This document shows positions 15,363 through 24,710 of a stretch of 64,000 nt of DNA, in pieces. A program made the position numbers and the translations under genes. The notes under the pieces were generated by a model. The model searched no databases, was not told where the DNA came from, and saw only the letters and a program-made list of their open reading frames with translations. The DNA is from an uncultured bacterium (GTDB lineage: Bacteria; Desulfobacterota; BSN033; UBA1163): the NCBI GenBank assembly GCA_938002255.1, contig CALLAL010000019.1, positions 1-64,000 of the forward strand, written 5' to 3'. Positions within the stretch are counted from its first letter, which is position 1. Each line of letters begins with the position of its first letter.

Positions 15363-15968
15363 TTATCCGAGCTTGATCAGCGATTTTAAGATCTCGCCCA
15401 TCAGTCTATTTCTCTCTTTTGCCCACCCTGCCATACGCAAACGGGTCCTTTTCAGGAAGGCTTGATCCTTCACGGGAACCAGATTGATCCCGATATTGAG
15501 TAACCCTCCGGCAATGGCTGCATCGGCAAGAAAGGCAGCAACTCCTGTATCACTGACGGCATTTGGATTCCCCTTTAAGATGAGAAATTTTGCATCCTTA
15601 AGGAGTTGAATGGATTGCTGGCAGACCAACTGGGGAGTAAGGGTTGCTTTTTGATAAGCCTTCTGGATGGCTCTGGCACGGCGATGCTGCTCCTTTTCTG
15701 TCTCTCGGGGAAGACGATAGGCCTGGATGACCTGATCAAAGGATTGAGCATCCTCATCGACCGCTCGCAAGAGCCTTTTCTGGATGGCGAGGGTCTTCTT
15801 TTTAATTTTTTCCATCTCTCTCTGATTCTTCTTATCCTTTTTGGCAGAAAGGCCGGCCACCATCATGATGAGCGATGCTGACAGGGCGCCTGCCAGTGCA
15901 GAAACACTACCTCCACCCGGAGTTGGGGTATCCGATGCCACTTTGTCTAAGAATTGTTTCAAGTCCAT
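15363..15968 (-). CDS. fchA: formimidoyltetrahydrofolate cyclodeaminase / methenyl-THF cyclohydrolase family
   Basis: 201 residues. The N-terminus DTPTPGGGSVSALAGALSAS is the FTCD-C/FchA signature, followed by MMVAGLSAKKDKKN and a helical bundle ending RMAGWAKERNRLMGEILK. This family converts 5-formimino-THF to 5,10-methenyl-THF and ammonia, or hydrolyses methenyl-THF. Directly after ftcD, it completes histidine breakdown by feeding the formimino carbon into the folate pool. The start ATG at 15968 follows GAGGAACA. Last gene of the hisC-hutI-ftcD-fchA operon. Confidence 0.88.
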   Translation of the reverse strand: MDLKQFLDKVASDTPTPGGGSVSALAGALSASLIMMVAGLSAKKDKKNQREMEKIKKKTLAIQKRLLRAVDEDAQSFDQVIQAYRLPRETEKEQHRRARAIQKAYQKATLTPQLVCQQSIQLLKDAKFLILKGNPNAVSDTGVAAFLADAAIAGGLLNIGINLVPVKDQAFLKRTRLRMAGWAKERNRLMGEILKSLIKLG

Positions 15969-16069
15969 TGTTCCTCCTCGACCAGATAGAGCCCCCTGTC
16001 AATTGCCAAGGGAGGGGACCACCTGCTCTTCGTCTGGCTAAAAAATTTTTACAACCTTCTGGATAAAAA

Positions 16070-16966
16070 TCATTCAAACTCCAGGATCCGTTGCTCAATG
16101 ACCTGACGGATGGAAAATTCCGGATATTTAAGGTAATGTTGAACAATCCCTTCCAGAACACCGAGAGGAATAAGCCCCACAACCTCTGAGCCTGCCACCT
16201 GAACTCCCCTCTTTTGGGCCTCCTCTTCTATAAAATCATACACTTTGGGGATGTTGGTCACCTGATAATTGGTTAGATTCATCGAGACCTGAACCATCCC
16301 CTTCTCCTTAAGCTCCACTCCCATGGCTCTCACATGGGGAAATCCTCCATCTTTATATCTCACTTTTTTGGCAATCTCTTTTGCCAGATTCAGGTCCTGG
16401 CTTATTAGATTGACATTGTAGGCAACCAGGGGAAATCGAGCTCCCACAATTGTGGCTCCGGACTTTGGAAGAAAGACTGCTGGCCCTTCGTCAGGTTTCC
16501 AGTGAGGATCTTTGAGTTTTTCAGGTAACCCCTCATACTCCCCTTTTCGAATCACAGGAAGCTCTCTTCGGTCTGGGTGGAGCGCAGCCTCCTCATAGAA
16601 GAAGACAGGAATGCCCCTCTCTCCCAGGGCTTTCCCGAAAGATCGAGCAATTCTTATAGCCTCCTCCATCTGGACTCCATGAATCGGGACAAAAGGGACG
16701 ACATCCACTGCGCCCAACCGGGGATGTTCTCCTCGGTGGTCTCTCATATCAATGAGGTCGATGGCTTTCAGGGCAAAGGAGAGGGCTGCCTCTTTAACGG
16801 CTTCCGGTTCTCCTACAAAAGTGAACACACTCCGGTGGTGGTCCCGATCTGAAGAAACATTAAGAAGTCTGACCTTTGGATGGTTGATAATCTCTGATGA
16901 AATGGCAGCAATCTTCTCCGGGTCTCTTCCTTCACTGATGTTTGGAACGCATTCAAGGAGTTTCAT
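16070..16966 (-). CDS. ftcD: glutamate formimidoyltransferase
   Basis: 298 residues: MKLLECVPNISEGRDPEKI, then SDRDHHRSVFTFVGEP, RDHRGEHPRLGAVDVVPFVP, FFYEEAALHPDRRELPVIRK and SMNLTNYQVTNIPKVYDFIE. This is the formiminotransferase domain alone; the cyclodeaminase is a separate gene downstream. It transfers the formimino group from N-formiminoglutamate to tetrahydrofolate and releases glutamate. Preceded by a long-hairpin element (17017-17190) that separates it from hutI. Cytoplasmic. Confidence 0.95.
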   Translation of the reverse strand: MKLLECVPNISEGRDPEKIAAISSEIINHPKVRLLNVSSDRDHHRSVFTFVGEPEAVKEAALSFALKAIDLIDMRDHRGEHPRLGAVDVVPFVPIHGVQMEEAIRIARSFGKALGERGIPVFFYEEAALHPDRRELPVIRKGEYEGLPEKLKDPHWKPDEGPAVFLPKSGATIVGARFPLVAYNVNLISQDLNLAKEIAKKVRYKDGGFPHVRAMGVELKEKGMVQVSMNLTNYQVTNIPKVYDFIEEEAQKRGVQVAGSEVVGLIPLGVLEGIVQHYLKYPEFSIRQVIEQRILEFE

Positions 16967-17016
16967 TCCCGTTCCTCTCGTTTATCTGGTCTGTTTGATT
17001 TACCTTGCAGTTGCAT

Positions 17017-17190
17017 AAAGGGCCATGGGTAAACCGCTCTCCAACGCTTCGAATGGCGGTTAACCGGATTTCTTAAAGGAATCGCTGGACTTCACCAAGG
17101 GTGAATTCCAGCATGGGTTAGCGATGTAAATGCCCATTGGTTTGAAGGTTCGCCTCGAATCGTTTCCGAACGGTTCACCCATATCCCTTT
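17017..17190 (-). repeat. 174-nt long imperfect hairpin element between hutI and ftcD
   Basis: The ends match as inverted repeats in 17 of 20 positions (17017-17036 against 17171-17190; AAAGGG…ATGGGT…AACCG). Further pairing continues inward (AACGCTTCGA with TCGAATCGTT). The centre is a 13-bp stem with one mismatch and a 3-nt loop (17084-17096 with 17100-17112). No frame is open. It could be a MITE or a processed or structured RNA inside the operon transcript. No second copy is visible here and I see no clear target duplication. Confidence 0.7.
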
Positions 17191-17215
17191 GTTTCAATTT
17201 TTTGTTAAGGTTTAT

Positions 17216-18469
17216 TTAGGGTCTTTTTCGTTCGTACACAATTTTCCCTTGTTTAATCACACATTCTGTATGGTTCACGCCGAAGTGGTAAGGGAGATAT
17301 TTATAGTTTGGAATCTCGAGAATGAGAAGATCAGCCTTCTTGCCAGGTTCAAGAGTTCCGATCTCATGCTCCCTTCCTATTGATCTGGCGGCATTGAGAG
17401 TAACGGCCTGAATCACCTCTTTGGGAGTCATTCGATAGAAGAGGCATCCCATGGTCATCATCAAGGGAAGAGATTCGGTCATCGAAGATCCCGGGTTGAA
17501 ATCAGTGGAAAGGGCAACCCGGACTCCTCTTTCAATCATCTCCCTTGCAGGGGGATACTTCTTCATCGAAAGAAAGAAGGTGGCTCCGGGCAAGAGCACA
17601 GCGGTCACCCCTTTTTCTGCCATTAACTCGATCCCCTTCGAACTCACATATTCGAGATGGTCAGCAGAAATCGCTCCCACCTCTGCGGCTAACTCTGCCC
17701 CTCCCCCAGGACTGAGCTGGTCTGCATGAATCTTTGGCTTAAGACCGAATTCCTTCCCAGCCTCGAGGATCTTTCGTGACTCCTCAAGAGTAAAGGCCTT
17801 CTCTTCACAGAAGACATCGCAGAATTCCGCCAATCCTTCTTCCGCAACGTTCGGGATCATCCTCTGGATCACAAGGTCCACATATTTGCTTCTCTCTTCT
17901 CGAAACTCTTTCGGAAGGGTGTGGGCTCCCAGGAACGTCGAAACGATCTCAACGGGATGGTCCTGATTCAATGCCTTTAAGACACGAAGGATCTTCAATT
18001 CATCTTCAACTGAAAGTCCATAGCCACTCTTTGCCTCGATGGTTGTAACACCATTGGAGAGGAAGCGATCGAGTCTTCTTCTGCCCAGAATAAAGAGTTC
18101 TTCAAAGGAGGCCCTTCTTGTTGCCTCAACAGTTGACAGGATTCCTCCCCCCCTTTCTGCAATCTCAAGGTAGGTGAGGCCTTCGATCCTCTGCTCAAAT
18201 TCATTCTCCCTTGATCCACCGAAGACGAGATGGGTGTGCGCATCAATAAAGCCTGGCATAACCACCTTACCCGTTGCATTAATGATGTTTTGGGGTTGTC
18301 CTGAAATCCATTCTCCGGGTAGAGCCTCTGTCTTTCCAATCCAGGAGATCTTTCCCTCCTGGACCACAAGAGCCCCGTCCTGTATGATCCCCAGTCCTGT
18401 CGGGTCTCTGAAGGATGAAGAAAGAGTCAGAAGTTCCTGGATATTCTTAATGACAAGTCCCTTGTCCAT
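17216..18469 (-). CDS. hutI: imidazolonepropionase
   Basis: About 417 residues from ATG 18469 (MDKGLVIKNIQELL). Amidohydrolase-type metal motif MPGFIDAHTHLVFGGSRENE, then AKSGYGLSVEDELKIL, FLGAHTLPKEF, HADQLSPGGGAELAAEVGA, SADHLEYVS and STDFNPGSSMTESLP. It hydrolyses 4-imidazolone-5-propionate to N-formimino-L-glutamate. The frame remains open to 18562, but that overlaps the end of the hisC-like gene. ATG 18492 (after AGGGAACC) and 18469 (after CGGGAAACC) are both possible, 9 and 32 nt after the upstream stop. Confidence 0.93.
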   Translation of the reverse strand: MDKGLVIKNIQELLTLSSSFRDPTGLGIIQDGALVVQEGKISWIGKTEALPGEWISGQPQNIINATGKVVMPGFIDAHTHLVFGGSRENEFEQRIEGLTYLEIAERGGGILSTVEATRRASFEELFILGRRRLDRFLSNGVTTIEAKSGYGLSVEDELKILRVLKALNQDHPVEIVSTFLGAHTLPKEFREERSKYVDLVIQRMIPNVAEEGLAEFCDVFCEEKAFTLEESRKILEAGKEFGLKPKIHADQLSPGGGAELAAEVGAISADHLEYVSSKGIELMAEKGVTAVLLPGATFFLSMKKYPPAREMIERGVRVALSTDFNPGSSMTESLPLMMTMGCLFYRMTPKEVIQAVTLNAARSIGREHEIGTLEPGKKADLLILEIPNYKYLPYHFGVNHTECVIKQGKIVYERKRP

Positions 18470-18500
18470 GGTTTCCCGTTTTTCGTTCATGGTTCCCTGT

Positions 18501-19595
18501 TTATCGTCGGTAAATCTTATCCAGTGCCCTGATAAACCTGCGGTTCTCTTCCAGGGTTCCAATCGTCACTCTGGCGAAGGTGGGAAAACCCCATGTTTTT
18601 CCAGGACGGATGATAATCCCCTCACTCAGAAGGGCTCTAAAGACCTCTTCAGAATCTCTATGAAAATCGATGAAGATAAAGTTTGCCTGGCTGGGCACAT
18701 AAGCCAGTCCTATGCGCTTCAGCTCCTGATAGAGAAACCTTCTCCCCTCTGAGACCATCCGGATCGTCTTTTCAGCGTGACGCTTATCTTGCAACGCTGC
18801 AACCGCAGCAACCTGAGCCAGTCTATGGACTGGAAAGGGATCCCTCACCTGATAGAGACAATGGATTAAGTCCTCCCTCCCCAGGGCATATCCGATTCTC
18901 AATCCTGCCAACCCATAAACTTTTGAGAAGGTCCTTAAAAGAATGAGTTGCTTCTTCCCAATATAATCAAGCCCCCTGGGGCTGGAGGAATCTTCCACAA
19001 ACTCTCCATAGGCCTCATCGAGTATGACGATCACTCGTTCTGGAAGGGCTGACAGGAAATCCTCGAAGATCTTTCGATTGACCGTTGTTCCAGTCGGATT
19101 GTTGGGGTTGCAGATGAAAATTAATTTCGTCTTTCGAGTCACCCTCTCCAGCATCCCCCTGAGGTCGTGAGTAAATTCTTTCAACCTGATGGGTATGACT
19201 TTTCCCCCCATGATCTGAGTGACGTTGGTGTAAACCGTAAAGGTGGGATCAGCCATGATCACTTCATCTCCCTCGTTGACAAAAGCACATCCGATCATCA
19301 GAATCAGGTTGTCTGCCCCATTGGAAATGACGATCCTCTCTTCAGGCAATGAAAATTGTTGAGCAATCGCCTGTCTTAAGAGGGAACAGGGTCCCTCAGG
19401 ATAGAAATGAATCTTTGAAAGTTCTTTCTGGATGGCCCTGATGGCTTTCGGAGAAGGACCCAACACATTTTCATTCGATGCCAGTTTGACCCAGCGCTTT
19501 GGACCATACTCCTTCTGGACCTCCTCGATCGATTTCCCAGGGACATAGGAAGCGATGTTGAGGATGTTTTTCCTTGCTATTTTCTCGATCTTCAA
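18501..19595 (-). CDS. hisC: histidinol-phosphate aminotransferase family (HisC-like)
   Basis: 364 residues, class I/II PLP-dependent aminotransferase: YVPGKSIEEVQKEYGPKRWV, LASNENVLGPSP, ISNGADNLIL, FICNPNNPTGTTVN, VILDEAYGEFVE and LLRTFSKVYGLAGLRIGYAL, where the Lys of FSK is the PLP-binding residue. HisC makes histidinol phosphate in biosynthesis, but here it heads a histidine-degradation operon (hutI 9-32 nt downstream). It may serve biosynthesis, or act on an imidazole or aromatic substrate linked to histidine use. The sequence does not decide. Own promoter at 19638-19665. Confidence 0.85.
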   Translation of the reverse strand: MKIEKIARKNILNIASYVPGKSIEEVQKEYGPKRWVKLASNENVLGPSPKAIRAIQKELSKIHFYPEGPCSLLRQAIAQQFSLPEERIVISNGADNLILMIGCAFVNEGDEVIMADPTFTVYTNVTQIMGGKVIPIRLKEFTHDLRGMLERVTRKTKLIFICNPNNPTGTTVNRKIFEDFLSALPERVIVILDEAYGEFVEDSSSPRGLDYIGKKQLILLRTFSKVYGLAGLRIGYALGREDLIHCLYQVRDPFPVHRLAQVAAVAALQDKRHAEKTIRMVSEGRRFLYQELKRIGLAYVPSQANFIFIDFHRDSEEVFRALLSEGIIIRPGKTWGFPTFARVTIGTLEENRRFIRALDKIYRR

Positions 19596-19637
19596 GGTTC
19601 GATACCCTCTCTTTCAATTGATGATCACAATGGGCTC

Positions 19638-19665
19638 ATTTTAATGGATTGATCGGTGATGTCAA
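19638..19665 (-). promoter_or_regulatory. promoter of the hisC-hutI-ftcD-fchA operon
   Basis: Minus strand TTGACA (19660-19665), 16-nt spacer, TAAAAT (19638-19643), ~40 nt before the hisC start. MITE copy 2 begins 19 nt upstream of the -35 box. Confidence 0.65.
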
Positions 19666-19684
19666 GGAGATTTGAATGTCGATG

Positions 19685-19909
19685 GTCATCCCTCAGTTAG
19701 GTGGTGTTTTCGGTTTAAAAGGGGTGGAACGTTCCTCCTCCAAAACCTTGAATAGCAGTTATAAAAGGTTACCCTCATCGGGGCCCTCATCCCCTTTGAA
19801 TCGGTTTTTTTGAACCAGATTGGGTCGTTTTGACGAACAGAGGTTTCGCCACAAGATTTTTCCGAAGCAACCTCCCACCCCTTTTTTATTTCTTTAACTG
19901 AGGGGGGAC
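19685..19909 (-). mobile_element. MITE-like element, copy 2 (inverted)
   Basis: 225 bp, reverse complement of copy 1 with scattered substitutions. Ends are GTCATCCCTCAGTTA and the complement of GTCCCCCCTCAGTTA. It is flanked by perfect 8-bp direct repeats TGTCGATG at 19677-19684 and 19910-19917, exactly abutting the ends. This is the clearest evidence that the family transposes. It lies between divergent hisC and dctP, 19 nt and 16 nt from TTGACA boxes on either side. Confidence 0.9.
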
Positions 19910-19994
19910 TGTCGATGAGATGGATTTGACAAACCTATCGGAACGTATTAAACGTATTAAATGTTTTGAAATATTTTAAAAAGGAGGAGGAGAA

Positions 19995-21125
19995 ATGCAA
20001 ATGAAGAGAATTGTACTGTTGCTTCTCATGGTTTCGATTTCGTTTTTCTTCTTTTCGGGTCTCGCAAACGCTCAGACAAAGGTTTATACCTGGAAGATTC
20101 AGAGTACCTGGGCGGCTGGAGCCTTCGAGCATGTTAACCCCAAAGATCTGGTGGCAAGGCTGGAAGAGATGGCAGGGGGAAGATTAAAACTTGAACTCCT
20201 TCCTGGAGGGGCTATCGTTCCACCCTTTGAGGTGCTCGACGCCGTCCATAAAGGTATTGTAGATGCTGGTCATGGATGGCCGGGATACTGGGTTGGAAAA
20301 CATCCAGCCATGGCCCTCTTCAGCACAGCAGGCGGCGGTCCTTTTGGAATGGAACGTGAGGATTTCATGAGCTGGGTTTATCTTGGAGGAGGGCTTGACC
20401 TTTATAATGAACTTCTCCAGAAGGAACTGAAGTATGATGTCGTCTCCTTTCCAACAGCAGGAGACCCTCCTGAGCCTCTGGGATGGTTTAAAAGACCGAT
20501 CAAATCTGTTGCCGACTTCAAAGGGATTAAGTTCCGGGCCGCGGGTATGGCCGCAGAGGTCTTTAAAGAACTTGGGATGTCCGTGGTCACCCTTCCCGGA
20601 GGGGAGATTGTTCCTGCCCTTGAGCGAGGGGTAATTGATGGGACGGAATATCATTCCCCGAGTGCGGATATGTCAATCGGCCTTCATAATGTACGTAAGG
20701 TCTATATGATGCCGAGCATCCATCAACCTACAGGGTTTATGGAATTGATCATCAACCGCAAGAAGTGGGAGGAATTACCAGCAGACCTGAAAGCCATTGT
20801 GAAAACGGCCTGTATGGCAGATGCTCTCTATTTTGCTCTCAAGCAGATCGACCAGAACAGCAAAGACCTTGAGACCATGGTGACCAAACATGGAGTTCAG
20901 GTGGTTCAAACTCCTGATGAAATCATCATCGAGATGCTGAAGGCATGGGACAGGGTGGCAGAGAGGAAGTCAAAGGAGAATCCCTTCTTTGCAAAAGTTC
21001 TTGCCTCTCAAAAAGCCTGGGCAGGTCGGGTGGTTCCTTTCCGTACGGTCTATCATCCGCCCACGGAAAAGATTGCTGAATATTACTGGAAAGGGGTCAA
21101 CCCTTATAAGGTTACAAAGCCGTAG
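19995..21125 (+). CDS. TRAP transporter substrate-binding protein, DctP family
   Basis: 376 residues: signal peptide (LLLLMVSISFFFFSGLANAQ), then TRAP DctP text: STWAAGAFEHVNPKDLVARL, ELLPGGAIVPPFEVLDAVHK, GIKFRAAGMAAEVFKELGMS, LPGGEIVPALERGVIDGTEY and a long connecting helix. It binds a small acid, often a carboxylate or amino-acid derivative, in the periplasm and hands it to DctQM. The start follows AAGGAGGAGGAG. A terminator (21157-21190) separates it from dctQM, so the binding protein can be made in excess. Location between two hut operons suggests urocanate, histidine or a related acid as substrate (inference). Confidence 0.92.
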   Translation: MQMKRIVLLLLMVSISFFFFSGLANAQTKVYTWKIQSTWAAGAFEHVNPKDLVARLEEMAGGRLKLELLPGGAIVPPFEVLDAVHKGIVDAGHGWPGYWVGKHPAMALFSTAGGGPFGMEREDFMSWVYLGGGLDLYNELLQKELKYDVVSFPTAGDPPEPLGWFKRPIKSVADFKGIKFRAAGMAAEVFKELGMSVVTLPGGEIVPALERGVIDGTEYHSPSADMSIGLHNVRKVYMMPSIHQPTGFMELIINRKKWEELPADLKAIVKTACMADALYFALKQIDQNSKDLETMVTKHGVQVVQTPDEIIIEMLKAWDRVAERKSKENPFFAKVLASQKAWAGRVVPFRTVYHPPTEKIAEYYWKGVNPYKVTKP

Positions 21126-21156
21126 GTTAGGATCGCTCTAACCAGTTGATCAATCA

Positions 21157-21190
21157 GTAGGGAATGGTTTAAAGCCATTCCCTACTTTTT
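21157..21190 (+). terminator. intrinsic terminator after dctP
   Basis: GTAGGGAATGG (21157-21167) pairs perfectly with CCATTCCCTAC (21175-21185) around a 7-nt loop and is followed by TTTTT. dctQ starts 15 nt later without an obvious promoter, so partial read-through is likely. Confidence 0.85.
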
Positions 21191-21205
21191 AGTTATCCAT
21201 GCGTT

Positions 21206-21733
21206 ATGAATTCATTTCCCAAACCCTTACAAACCCTTATCAGCATTATTGATGCAGTCGGTGAGTGGTCAGGGAAGATCGTTGGCTGGCTGATTATTCC
21301 TCTGATCCTTGGCCTAACCTATGAGGTGATCGCCCGTTATGGTTTCAATGCTCCCACGGTCTGGGCTTACGACGTCGCCTATATGCTCTATGGAACCCTC
21401 TTCATGTTAGGAGCAGCCTACACTCTCCGCCACAATGGCCATATCCGTACGGATATGCTCTATGACCGCTGGTCTCCCAGAAGACAGGGATGGGTCAACG
21501 TGATTTCTTATCTTTTCCTTTTTTTCCCCGGGATGATCTTCTTTTTCATCTCTGGCACCAGTGCCGCGATCCATTCCTGGAGTATACTTGAGAAGTCTGA
21601 CTTCAGCCCCTGGAGACCTCCCCTCTATCCCTTCAAAACCGTCATCCCGGTGGCGGCCTTTCTTTTGATCCTTCAAGGGATCTCTGAATTTTTCAAAAGC
21701 CTCCATGCGGCATTGAGAGGAAAGTGGCAATGA
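21206..21733 (+). CDS. TRAP transporter small permease, DctQ family
   Basis: 175 residues with four membrane segments: IVGWLIIPLILGLTYEVIAR, VAYMLYGTLFMLGAAYTLRH, GWVNVISYLFLFFPGMIFFF and TVIPVAAFLLILQGISEF. The segment NGHIRTDMLYDRWSPRR after helix 2 is typical of DctQ. It forms the inner-membrane transporter with DctM. The stop overlaps the dctM start by 4 nt (ATGA). Confidence 0.9.
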   Translation: MNSFPKPLQTLISIIDAVGEWSGKIVGWLIIPLILGLTYEVIARYGFNAPTVWAYDVAYMLYGTLFMLGAAYTLRHNGHIRTDMLYDRWSPRRQGWVNVISYLFLFFPGMIFFFISGTSAAIHSWSILEKSDFSPWRPPLYPFKTVIPVAAFLLILQGISEFFKSLHAALRGKWQ

Positions 21734-23046
21734 GTTCCGAAATCCTTGGTCTGATCTTCCTGGCAGCCCTTCTAACCGGAATCTTTGCCGGCTTTCCCAT
21801 TGCCTTCTCCCTGATCATCCTTTCTGTCATTTTCGGCTATATCGGTTTTGGAGCCAGCGTCTTTGACCTGATGGTTCTTCAGACCCTCGGTGTAATGAAA
21901 GAGGAAACCCTCGCGGCTGTTCCGCTTTTCATCTTTATGGGTCATCTTCTCGAGAAAGCCGGTTTAATGGAGCGGCTCTTTACCTCCTTCCAGCACATGC
22001 TTGGAGGAGTAAGAGGCTCTCTCTATCTTGGCGTTCTCCTGACCGCCACCATCTTTGCCACAGCCACAGGGATTATTGGTGCCTCTGTAACGGTCATTGG
22101 CATCATGGCCGCACCTGCGATGATGAAGAGCCGATACGATGTGAGGCTTTCAGCAGGAACGATCACCGCAGGTGGGACTCTTGGAATTCTCATTCCTCCC
22201 AGCGTGATGCTTGTTGTGATGGGACCTGTAGCCGGTGTCTCTGTGGTGAAGCTTTTTGGCGCTGCCATTCTGCCGGGCTTGCTCCTCTCCGGACTTTATA
22301 TTGGTTATGCGATGATCAAAAGTTATCTTAACCCGGAACTCGGACCTCCCCTCCCCCCGGAACAACGGCTCACGTCAACACGTAAGATCATTGCCGAATT
22401 CTTATCAGGCATTCTGCCCATGGGGTTTATCATCTTCGCCGCCTTGGGAAGCATCATTATGGGTCTTGCCACCCCTACTGAAGCAGCGGCCATGGCCTCC
22501 ACTGGCTCTATTCTCCTGACTCTCGCTTACCGCAGACTCACGTGGCCTACGCTTAAGGACGCTGTGTATAAGACCCTTCAAACTTCAAGCATGATCCTCT
22601 TTCTGGGGATGGCTTCCAATATTTACGGCGCAGTCTTCACTCGCCTCGGAACGAGTACGATGATTGCCAAATCTCTTCTTAACCTGGACATTCATCCGAT
22701 GGGACTCATCGCCCTGGTCATGCTCATCATCTTTCTTCTCGGATGGCCCCTCGAATGGCCAGCCATTGTCTTCATCTTCCTTCCCATCTTTCTCCCGGTT
22801 GTCCAGGAATTGAAGATGGACCTCCTCTGGTTTACCACCCTCGTGGCGGTTAATCTTCAGACGGCCTTTCTCTCTCCGCCGGTAGCGATGGCCGCTTATT
22901 ATCTGAAAGCCGTGGCTCCTCAGTGGGAATTGAAGGATATCTATCGAGGGATGATCGATTTTATGATTCTGCAGATGATCGGGCTGGGGCTGGTCTTCTT
23001 CTTTCCAAAGATTGCTACCTGGTTGCCGGGCTTGCTCTTCAGTTAA
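21730..23046 (+). CDS. TRAP transporter large permease, DctM family
   Basis: About 438 residues, ~12 membrane segments, starting [20 protein letters not shown]. DctM hallmarks: [73 protein letters not shown] and the ending FPKIATWLP. It is the Na+-coupled transport subunit. Translation probably starts at ATG 21730 overlapping dctQ; GTG 21724 is also in frame. The 3' end overlaps the convergent hutH gene by 4 nt, and no terminator lies between them. Confidence 0.92.
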   Translation: MSSEILGLIFLAALLTGIFAGFPIAFSLIILSVIFGYIGFGASVFDLMVLQTLGVMKEETLAAVPLFIFMGHLLEKAGLMERLFTSFQHMLGGVRGSLYLGVLLTATIFATATGIIGASVTVIGIMAAPAMMKSRYDVRLSAGTITAGGTLGILIPPSVMLVVMGPVAGVSVVKLFGAAILPGLLLSGLYIGYAMIKSYLNPELGPPLPPEQRLTSTRKIIAEFLSGILPMGFIIFAALGSIIMGLATPTEAAAMASTGSILLTLAYRRLTWPTLKDAVYKTLQTSSMILFLGMASNIYGAVFTRLGTSTMIAKSLLNLDIHPMGLIALVMLIIFLLGWPLEWPAIVFIFLPIFLPVVQELKMDLLWFTTLVAVNLQTAFLSPPVAMAAYYLKAVAPQWELKDIYRGMIDFMILQMIGLGLVFFFPKIATWLPGLLFS

Positions 23047-24572
23047 TCCAATCCTCCTACGACCTTTTCGACTTTTTCAAGCAATTCGCCAGATTCAATC
23101 AATTGCTGAATCTTTTTGATATCTGTGCTGAACCTTCGATCGCCTTTAATGGCAGGTACTTTCTGACGGACTAATTGGTAAGCTTCCTGAACTCCAAGAC
23201 CTGGCTTGAGAGGGAGCAAAAACTCCAATCCCTGGGTGGCACATAAAAGTTCCATTGCCAAAATATGTTCCACATTCCTGACGATCTCTCTTCCCTTTCT
23301 GGCAGCAATTGTTCCCATTGAAACATGGTCTTCCTTGTCAGCAGAGGTAGGAATCGAATCAACGCTTGCAGGATGAGCAAGAACTTTATTTTCCGAAACC
23401 AGTGCGGCTGCACTTACCTGAACCATCATCAATCCTGAATGAAGCCCACCTTCCGTGGTGAGAAAGGGAGGAAGACCTGAGAGTGCAGGATTGATCAATT
23501 TCTCAATCCTTCGTTCTGAGATGTTTCCAAGCTCAGAGACGACGATTCCAAGGAGGTCCATGGCAAAGGCGACGGGTTCTCCATGGAAATTTCCACAATT
23601 AAGGATCTTTCCCTGGTCAGCAAAGATGAGGGGGTTGTCTGTTGCAGAGTTGACTTCCGTTTCAAGCACCTTTCGAACATAGGCGAGTCCGTCTCTGACT
23701 GCACCATGCACTTGGGGCATGCAACGGACAGAATAGGCATCCTGAATCTTGGAGCAGAATTTATGGGATTCCTCAATTTCGCTTCGGCGACAGAGCTTTT
23801 GAAAATTGATCGAGACAGCCCGATGCCCTGCAAAGGGACGAACCTTCTGAATATCAGGGTCAAAAGCCGAAAGGGTTCCTTTCAGGGCGTCCAGGGTGGA
23901 GGCTCCTACAATATCGGCCACTTTACAGAGTCTCTCCGCCCTTAAAAGAGAAAGAACCCCAATCGCGGTCATCACTTGAGTCCCATTAATCAAGGAAAGA
24001 CCCTCTTTGGCTTTAAGCGTCAGAATCGGAATGCCAGCTTTTTCCATTGCCTTCCTTCCTGACATCACTTTGCCCTGATATATAGCTTCACCCTCACCCA
24101 TCAAAACTGAGGTGAGATGGGCCAGAGGAGCAAGATCTCCACTGGCTCCTACAGAGCCCTGTTCAGGAATGCGTGGATGGACACGGCGGTTGAGCATTTC
24201 AACGAGGGTACGGAGGACTTCCAATCGGACTCCGGAATACCCCATGGCAAGAACATTGGCTCTAAGGAGCATGATCGCCCTCGTTGTCTCCTCGTCAAAA
24301 TAAGGACCAACCCCAACGCTATGGCTTCGGATAAGATTTCGTTGAAGGGCTTCAATCTGGGAGAGGTCAATCACCTGATCTGCAAGCATGCCAAACCCGG
24401 TGGTGACGCCATACATCTTTTCGCCCTGGGCAAGCGCCCTCTCCACAAACTCTCTCGAGCGTTTCATCTTTGGAGGAACCGCTGGCGATAGTTTGACGTT
24501 TGCCTTTCCTCCAGCAACCTCCAGGACATCCTCCAACGCGAGGTGGACACCATCAAGCACAATTGTTCTCAT
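23043..24572 (-). CDS. hutH: histidine ammonia-lyase
   Basis: 509 residues from ATG 24572 ([16 protein letters not shown]). YGVTTGFG and [13 protein letters not shown] are the MIO-enzyme signatures; Ala143-Ser144-Gly145 cyclise to the MIO prosthetic group. Other family stretches are [35 protein letters not shown] and [13 protein letters not shown]. It deaminates L-histidine to urocanate. An earlier start in frame at 24614 is less likely, because family members begin near this ATG. Last gene of the LIV-hutU-hutH operon, converging on dctM. Confidence 0.96.
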   Translation of the reverse strand: MRTIVLDGVHLALEDVLEVAGGKANVKLSPAVPPKMKRSREFVERALAQGEKMYGVTTGFGMLADQVIDLSQIEALQRNLIRSHSVGVGPYFDEETTRAIMLLRANVLAMGYSGVRLEVLRTLVEMLNRRVHPRIPEQGSVGASGDLAPLAHLTSVLMGEGEAIYQGKVMSGRKAMEKAGIPILTLKAKEGLSLINGTQVMTAIGVLSLLRAERLCKVADIVGASTLDALKGTLSAFDPDIQKVRPFAGHRAVSINFQKLCRRSEIEESHKFCSKIQDAYSVRCMPQVHGAVRDGLAYVRKVLETEVNSATDNPLIFADQGKILNCGNFHGEPVAFAMDLLGIVVSELGNISERRIEKLINPALSGLPPFLTTEGGLHSGLMMVQVSAAALVSENKVLAHPASVDSIPTSADKEDHVSMGTIAARKGREIVRNVEHILAMELLCATQGLEFLLPLKPGLGVQEAYQLVRQKVPAIKGDRRFSTDIKKIQQLIESGELLEKVEKVVGGLD

Positions 24573-24710
24573 TCTGTCACCCAAAAAGTCAAGGGGCGCC
24601 AAGACCCGATTCAAAGGGTTTAAATATGTTACCCCTATCCATGCGATCGAATTTAGAGTGTTCTTCTATTTTACCTTTCCCACACTCAACGTCTGAGGAA
24701 ATTTAGGAGT

